Assembly: GCA_035649235.1 (NCBI GenBank)
Contig: DASRJX010000108.1
Coordinates: forward strand, 1 to 35,802
DNA: 35,802 bases
Origin: DASRJX01 sp035649235
GTDB taxonomy: Bacteria; Acidobacteriota; Polarisedimenticolia; Gp22-AA2
Reading direction: 5' to 3'
Shown here: positions 31,707 to 35,802 of the stretch, piece by piece
Layout: the number at the start of each line of letters is the position of its first letter
Position numbering within the stretch: the first letter of the stretch is position 1
Position numbers and translations under genes: made by a program
Notes under the pieces: generated by a model
What the model was told of the DNA's origin: nothing
The model's database searches: none
What the model saw: the letters and a program-made list of their open reading frames with translations, nothing else

Positions 31707-33566
31707 GTGAGTACGCAGACCGAAGTGGCCGTACCCCGGCACGTCGTTCAGGAGCTGGACGAGGTCGTCATCCGCTTTGCAGGGGATTCCGGCGACGGCA
31801 TGCAGCTCACCGGGACGCAGTTCGCCGACACCACGGCGCTTTTCGGCAACGACCTCGCCACGCTGCCGGACTTCCCCGCCGAGATCCGCGCGCCGGCTGG
31901 GACCCTGGCGGGCGTGAGCGGCTACCAGATCAACTTCTCCTCGCACGACATCAGGACGCCCGGCGATCAGCCCAACGTGCTGGTGGCGATGAATCCGGCC
32001 GCTCTTAAGGCGAACCTGTCCGATCTCGAAGAGGGCGGGATCCTGATCTGCGACGGCGACGCCTTCACGGACGGGAATCTGGCCAAGGCCGGCTTCAAGT
32101 CCAACCCGCTCCGGGACGGGAGCCTGAACCGCTTCCGCCTGTTCGACATCCCTCTCACGGGCCTGACTCTCAAGGCGGTGGCGGAGACCGGACTGGGCGG
32201 GCGGCAGGCGACGCGCTGCAAGAACTTCTTCGCGCTGGGCGTCGTGTTCTGGATGTACGAGCGGCCGGTCGACTACACGCGCGACTGGATCGAGAAGAAG
32301 TTCAAGTCGAACGAGCAGATGGCCAAGGCCAACACGCTGGCGCTCCTCGCGGGATACAACTACGCGGACACGACGGAGGCGTTCACGACCCACTACCGGG
32401 TCCGCAAGGCGCGCCTCGAACCCGGCACCTACAGGAGTCTGACGGGGAACGAGGCCACCGCCATGGGGTTCATCGCCGCGGGTCTCCTGTCGGGGCGTCC
32501 GCTGTTCTACGGGTCCTACCCGATCACGCCCGCCAGCGACGTGCTGCACGAGCTGGCGCGGCACAAGAACTACCCCGTCAAGACCTTCCAGGCGGAGGAC
32601 GAGATCAGCGCCATCGGCGCCGCCATCGGCGCGGCCTACGGAGGCGCCCTCGGGCTGACCGGGACGAGCGGTCCCGGCGTGGCTCTCAAGAGCGAGGCGA
32701 TCGGCCTGGCGGTCATGACGGAGCTGCCGCTCGTGATCGCCAACATCCAGCGCGGCGGGCCGAGCACCGGACTGCCGACCAAGACGGAGCAGGCCGACCT
32801 GCTCCAGGCCATGTTCGGGCGCAACGGCGAATGCCCGGTCGCCGTGCTGGCGCCCGCGACGCCGGCCGAGTGCTTCTCGCTCGCGATCGAGGCGTTCCGC
32901 ATCGCCACGAAGTTCATGACGCCGGTCTTCTTCCTGTCCGACGGCTACCTCGCCAACGGCGCCGAGCCGTGGAAGATCCCGCAGCCGGCCGATCTGCCGA
33001 AGTTCGAGGTGAAGCAGTGGACCGATCGCCAGGATTTCATGCCCTACCGGCGCGATCCGCGGACGCTGGCCCGGCCCTGGGCGGTTCCCGGCACGCCCGG
33101 GCTCGAGCACCGGATCGGCGGGCTGGAGAAAGAGGACGGCACCGGGAACGTCAGCTACGATCCGCTCAACCACGAGAAGATGGTGCATCTGCGGGCCGAG
33201 AAGATCGCCCGGATCGCCGACGATATCCCCGCGGTCCAGGTGAACGGCAAGGACTCCGGGCGCGTGCTCGTGATCGGGTGGGGCAGTACCTACGGCGCCA
33301 TCACCTCCGCGGTCGAGTCGCTGCAGCACCGCGGGGCTCCGGTCTCGTCGATCCACCTGCGCTACCTGAATCCCCTCCCGAAGAACCTTCCCGAGATCCT
33401 GGCGCGCTTCGAGAAGGTGCTGGTGGCGGAGCTGAATCTCGGACAGCTGCGATGGCTGCTGCGCGCCCGGTTTCTGGTGGACGCCGCGGGCCTCAACAAA
33501 GTTCAGGGCAAACCGTTCAAGGTCTCCGAGATCGTCAAGGCGGTCGAAGGGCTCCTGGGAGAGTAG
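31707..33566 (+). CDS. korA: 2-oxoacid:ferredoxin oxidoreductase, alpha subunit (fused gamma-alpha)
   Basis: Part of the enzyme that converts 2-oxoglutarate (or another 2-oxoacid) and CoA to the acyl-CoA with reduction of ferredoxin, reversibly. The 619 residues carry the gamma domain at the N-terminus (about 18-200, VIRFAGDSGDGMQLTGTQFA, ending in IRTPGDQPNVLVAMN and beyond) and the alpha domain (from about 250: ATAMGFIAAGLLSGRPL, YGSYPITPASDVLHEL, TFQAEDEISAIGAAIGAAYG). This fused form occurs in two-subunit enzymes. The start is the GTG at 31707. No separate gamma or delta (ferredoxin) gene is present. 2-Oxoglutarate specificity is the usual annotation but pyruvate cannot be excluded. Confidence 0.92.
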   Translation: MSTQTEVAVPRHVVQELDEVVIRFAGDSGDGMQLTGTQFADTTALFGNDLATLPDFPAEIRAPAGTLAGVSGYQINFSSHDIRTPGDQPNVLVAMNPAALKANLSDLEEGGILICDGDAFTDGNLAKAGFKSNPLRDGSLNRFRLFDIPLTGLTLKAVAETGLGGRQATRCKNFFALGVVFWMYERPVDYTRDWIEKKFKSNEQMAKANTLALLAGYNYADTTEAFTTHYRVRKARLEPGTYRSLTGNEATAMGFIAAGLLSGRPLFYGSYPITPASDVLHELARHKNYPVKTFQAEDEISAIGAAIGAAYGGALGLTGTSGPGVALKSEAIGLAVMTELPLVIANIQRGGPSTGLPTKTEQADLLQAMFGRNGECPVAVLAPATPAECFSLAIEAFRIATKFMTPVFFLSDGYLANGAEPWKIPQPADLPKFEVKQWTDRQDFMPYRRDPRTLARPWAVPGTPGLEHRIGGLEKEDGTGNVSYDPLNHEKMVHLRAEKIARIADDIPAVQVNGKDSGRVLVIGWGSTYGAITSAVESLQHRGAPVSSIHLRYLNPLPKNLPEILARFEKVLVAELNLGQLRWLLRARFLVDAAGLNKVQGKPFKVSEIVKAVEGLLGE

Positions 33567-33570
33567 GACG

Positions 33571-34632
33571 ATGTCTTCACAGACGGGTGGTGTCGAACTC
33601 AAGCCGAAACTGAGGCGGGCCGACTTCGCGAGCGATCAGACCGTCCGCTGGTGTCCGGGGTGTGGCGACTACTCGATCCTGGCGCAGACCCAGAAGATCA
33701 TGCCGACGCTCGGCGTACCGCGCGAGCAGATCGTGTTCGTCTCGGGGATCGGCTGCTCCAGCCGGTTCCCGTACTACATGAACACCTACGGCTTCCACAG
33801 CATCCACGGTCGCGCTCCCACGCTGGCGACCGGCCTCAAGATCGCCCGTCCCGACCTGTCGGTCTGGGTCGTGACCGGGGACGGCGACGGGCTCAGCATC
33901 GGCGGCAACCACCTGATCCACGCGATGCGCCGCAACCTGGACATCAAGATCCTGCTGTTCAACAACCGGATCTACGGACTGACCAAGGGGCAGTATTCGC
34001 CCACCAGCGAGTACGGCAAGAAGACCAAGTCGAGTCCGTTCGGCACGGCCGAGCAGCCTATCAATCCGCTCGGCGTGGCCATCGCCAGCGAGTGCACGTT
34101 CGTGGCGCGCTCGCTGGACAGCGACACGCAGCACTTGACCTCTGTGCTGGAGCGGGCCGCCCGCCACAAGGGGACCGCGTTCGTCGAGATCTACCAGAAC
34201 TGCAACATTTTCAACGACGGCGCCTTCGACGCCTTCGCCTCGCGCGACGTGCGCAGCGAGCGGACGGTGACGCTGGAGCACGGACGCCCTCTCCTCTTCG
34301 GAAAGGACCGGAACAAGGGGATCCGGCTGCAGGGGCTGGAGCCGGAGGTGGTGCCGATCGGCCAGGACGGGCTGACGGAAAAGGACGTCCTGGTGCACGA
34401 CGAGACCCGGAAGGAGCCGACGCTGGCCTATCTCCTGACGCGGCTCAACTATCCGGAATTCCCCGTCCCCTTCGGCGTGTTCTATACGGCCGATCGCCCC
34501 TGCCTCGACGGGGCGCTCGACGAACAGGCAATCCAAGCCACGGCCAGGATGGGGGCGGGCAATCTCGAGCGTCTGCTCAACGCCGGAGAGACCTGGACCG
34601 TCACGGAGCAGGTCGTTCAGGAGAGCCCTTGA
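33571..34632 (+). CDS. korB: 2-oxoacid:ferredoxin oxidoreductase, beta subunit
   Basis: TPP-binding subunit, 353 residues. WCPGCGDYSIL (Cys28, Cys31) and the later Cys in VSGIGCSSRFPYYM supply cluster ligands; the TPP-Mg motif is GDGDGLSIGGNHLIHAMRRN (from residue 103) with NN at 131-132 completing it. TKGQYSPTSEYGKKTKSSPF is a typical KorB stretch. The ATG lies 4 bases after korA. The stop overlaps the TTG start of the next gene (TTGA), tying the zinc-ribbon/CBS protein to this enzyme. Confidence 0.93.
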   Translation: MSSQTGGVELKPKLRRADFASDQTVRWCPGCGDYSILAQTQKIMPTLGVPREQIVFVSGIGCSSRFPYYMNTYGFHSIHGRAPTLATGLKIARPDLSVWVVTGDGDGLSIGGNHLIHAMRRNLDIKILLFNNRIYGLTKGQYSPTSEYGKKTKSSPFGTAEQPINPLGVAIASECTFVARSLDSDTQHLTSVLERAARHKGTAFVEIYQNCNIFNDGAFDAFASRDVRSERTVTLEHGRPLLFGKDRNKGIRLQGLEPEVVPIGQDGLTEKDVLVHDETRKEPTLAYLLTRLNYPEFPVPFGVFYTADRPCLDGALDEQAIQATARMGAGNLERLLNAGETWTVTEQVVQESP

Positions 34633-35135
34633 ACTGTCCCGACTGCGGTCACGACAACATGGCGGGCGCCGACCACTGCGACCACTGCGGTCAGGAGCTG
34701 ATGTCCGTCGACGTCCCGCGAGCCAAGAGCGGCCTGCAGCGCTGCATCATGGAGACGCCGTTGCGCGATCTGAACCCCGTGACGGCCGTCACGGCCTCGC
34801 CGGCGGAGCCGGTCGCCGCGATCATCATCAGGATGAGAAAGCAGCGCCAGGGTAGCGTCCTGATTGTCGATCACGGGCGGCTGGTCGGTATCTTCACCGA
34901 GAGGGACATCGTCAATCGGCTCACGGGCGTCAAGAGGGATCTCGACGCGCTGCCGATCTCGACCGTGATGACCCGCGATCCCAAAGCGCTGCGAGAGGAC
35001 GACACGCTCGCATTCGCACTGCACCGCATGTCGGTCGGCAATTATCGTCATGTGCCGATCGCCACCGAAGGAAAGCCGCTGCGTTTCATCTCGGTGCGCG
35101 GCGTTTTGGCCTACCTGAACCAGCACGCCCGCTGA
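34629..35135 (+). CDS. Zinc-ribbon plus two CBS domains, downstream of korB
   Basis: A 168-residue protein. The N-terminus is a zinc ribbon with Cys3-x2-Cys6 and Cys17-x2-Cys20 (CPDCGHDNMAGADHCDHCG). Two CBS domains follow (about 47-103 and 112-165), with GRLVGIFTERDIVNRL nearly matching the corresponding motif of the CBS protein upstream of korA. The TTG start at 34629 overlaps the korB stop. The frame remains open further upstream over korB but is not coding there. A nucleotide-sensing regulatory partner of KorAB is inferred. Confidence 0.85.
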   Translation: MNCPDCGHDNMAGADHCDHCGQELMSVDVPRAKSGLQRCIMETPLRDLNPVTAVTASPAEPVAAIIIRMRKQRQGSVLIVDHGRLVGIFTERDIVNRLTGVKRDLDALPISTVMTRDPKALREDDTLAFALHRMSVGNYRHVPIATEGKPLRFISVRGVLAYLNQHAR

Positions 35136-35160
35136 ATCCGTCCTACAGGCGAGAGGATTC
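35134..35160 (+). terminator. Short inverted repeat after the kor unit
   Basis: GAATCC (35134-35139) pairs with GGATTC (35155-35160), followed by TTCT. The stem begins within the stop codon. Weak, but it is the only candidate 3' end for the kor unit; the rest of 35161-35246 shows nothing recognisable. Confidence 0.3.
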
Positions 35161-35246
35161 TTCTGTGCGGTGGACTGCGCCGCCGGGACGCTACGCATGG
35201 AGCGGCCTGAAGCAAAGGCTGCACGCGGCGCGGCGCGAGAGGGTGC

Positions 35247-35275
35247 TTGACACAGAGCCTCAGTAGTCCTACAAT
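35247..35275 (+). promoter_or_regulatory. Near-consensus promoter, predicted leaderless
   Basis: Perfect TTGACA (35247-35252), exactly 17 bases, TACAAT (35270-35275, 5 of 6). The expected transcription start, about 35282, is the A of the ATG of the next gene. Confidence 0.75.
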
Positions 35276-35281
35276 TCTGTT

Positions 35282-35482
35282 ATGGCATATCTCAGAGTAA
35301 TCAAGCGTAAATCAGGGTCTCGATACTACTACATCATGCGGTCGATCAGGAAGGGCCGCAAGGTAGAGAGTCGCATCGCGGAGTATCTCGGGGAGAGTCC
35401 CGACCCGGAGAGGCTGCGGAAGGCTTGCGACTATTGGGGCGTGAAGGTGAAGCAGAGGGCCCAGACGGGCAAGGGGAGGTAA
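35282..35482 (+). CDS. Small basic hypothetical protein, possible transposase-N-terminus-like
   Basis: A 66-residue, strongly basic protein. The opening MAYLRVIKRKSGSRYYYIMR, then SIRKGRKVESRIAEYLGESP, resembles the N-terminus of IS1634/IS4-type transposases (a residue-rich strand followed by a YLG element), but no transposase core follows in any frame. The coding sequence is visibly poorer in GC at its 5' end than its neighbours, hinting at transfer. It has its own near-consensus promoter placed so that the mRNA would begin at the ATG. It may be a relic of an insertion sequence or a stand-alone mobile gene. Function unknown. Confidence 0.55.
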   Translation: MAYLRVIKRKSGSRYYYIMRSIRKGRKVESRIAEYLGESPDPERLRKACDYWGVKVKQRAQTGKGR

Positions 35483-35486
35483 AACG

Positions 35487-35522
35487 ATGGCACTCTACAA
35501 GACCGCGCACGCGGCCCGGTGA
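35487..35522 (+). CDS. Possible 11-codon peptide or broken gene start
   Basis: ATG at 35487 is preceded by an excellent GGGGAGG with a 7-base spacer, 4 bases past the previous stop. The frame reads MALYKTAHAAR and ends at TGA 35520-35522. That TGA overlaps a GTG (35519) opening a longer frame, so this is either a coupled leader peptide or the 5' end of a gene broken by a frameshift. Confidence 0.3.
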   Translation: MALYKTAHAAR

Positions 35523-35802
35523 GCGGTCCCCGTTCTGGCACCTTGGACTCTGTGGTCAAGGGTGTCCGGTACAGGGGGAGCACCCGGGAGATGAAGAAGG
35601 ACCTGGCCCGCAAGAACGAGACGGAGCTGCACGGCAACACGAAGCGGGCCGCTCCCCTTTACGACTTCACCGTCCGCGTTCTCAAGCGGGAGTTTGATGG
35701 GCGCATGCTGCAGAGGCCCCGACCTGACGGATCCGGGTACCTGCACCATTCACCTTGCGGTGATCACCTGATGTACGCCGCCGGAATCCCGGCCTATTCT
35801 GC
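35519..35802 (+). CDS. Unrecognised open frame, cut by the window end
   Basis: From GTG 35519 the frame is open to the right edge (about 94 residues, no stop). It contains segments such as REMKKDLARKNETELHGNTK and APLYDFTVRVLKREFDGRM, whose composition looks protein-like. No family was recognised. The GTG overlaps the stop of the 11-codon frame (GTGA). An alternative ATG begins the MKKDLARK stretch. Given the GC content, a chance open frame cannot be excluded. Confidence 0.3.
   Translation, partial: MSGPRSGTLDSVVKGVRYRGSTREMKKDLARKNETELHGNTKRAAPLYDFTVRVLKREFDGRMLQRPRPDGSGYLHHSPCGDHLMYAAGIPAYS

Noticed and set aside
31176..33602. Very long minus-strand open frame across korA and the upstream CBS gene
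   Set aside because: Antisense shadow of korA and the CBS gene. Only its last 80 codons (30933-31175), outside those genes, look like a real small membrane protein.
35495..35749. 84-codon minus-strand frame near the right edge
   Set aside because: Overlaps the plus-strand frame that follows a good ribosome site. Its composition fits an antisense shadow and no motif was recognised.
1..35802. tRNA, rRNA, CRISPR arrays, prophage or complete insertion sequence
   Set aside because: No cloverleaf-like segments, regularly spaced repeats, integrases, transposase cores or phage structural genes were noticed anywhere in the window on either strand.

Overview
The window is one contiguous, very GC-rich (by eye about 65-70%), densely coded piece of a bacterial chromosome. 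No rRNA, tRNA, CRISPR array or complete insertion sequence was seen. An Oar-type TonB receptor with a carboxypeptidase-regulatory-like N-terminus, a two-subunit 2-oxoacid:ferredoxin oxidoreductase, a gliding-type ABC exporter with DUF4340, the split glycine decarboxylase GcvPA/GcvPB and a CHRD protein together suggest Acidobacteriota or a neighbouring deep-branching Gram-negative phylum. This placement is an inference; no marker gene was compared.

Layout. 1-2717 (+): 3' part of serA, then a structured intergenic stretch, a secreted ComEA-like protein and a FimT/GspH pseudopilin. 2728-7239 (-): a large TonB receptor and a HAD phosphatase. 7348-15578 (+): one tightly packed unit, ccsA/hemX-like, hemA, hemC, hemD, gcvT, gcvH, gcvPA, gcvPB, joining tetrapyrrole synthesis and glycine cleavage. 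15575-16762 (-): DUF4321 protein, maf and an orphan [2Fe-2S] mini-protein. 16962-18461 (+): a tetrahaem cytochrome fused to a degenerate 5'-nucleotidase-like domain, whose frame is crossed by one TGA in an EPCG-x motif. This is best read as a selenocysteine codon and is the most striking item in the window. 18561-20098 (+): ruvX and mltG. 20067-20914: a small Cys-rich protein (-) and a CHRD protein (+). 21007-26758 (+): a membrane protein and an ABC exporter set (ATPase, permease, GldG-like, DUF4340). 26104-31175 (-): a four-gene unit ending in a membrane/spermidine-synthase/TPR fusion that runs antisense into the DUF4340 gene. 31237-35135 (+): CBS protein, korA, korB, and a zinc-ribbon/CBS protein. 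35282-35802 (+): a small, less GC-rich basic gene with a consensus promoter and an unrecognised partial frame at the edge.

How it fits together. Most genes are housekeeping: serine and glycine metabolism (serA, gcv), haem precursors plus cytochrome c maturation (ccsA, hemACD), and ferredoxin-linked carbon metabolism (korAB). The CcsA-like protein and the tetrahaem protein both point to c-type cytochromes and respiration. Genes are commonly coupled by ATGA, GTGA or TTGA stop-start overlaps. Several promoters match the -35/-10 consensus with a 17-base spacer, and three place the predicted transcription start at or within a few bases of the start codon, suggesting leaderless mRNAs. All calls come from reading the sequence; no database search was run.
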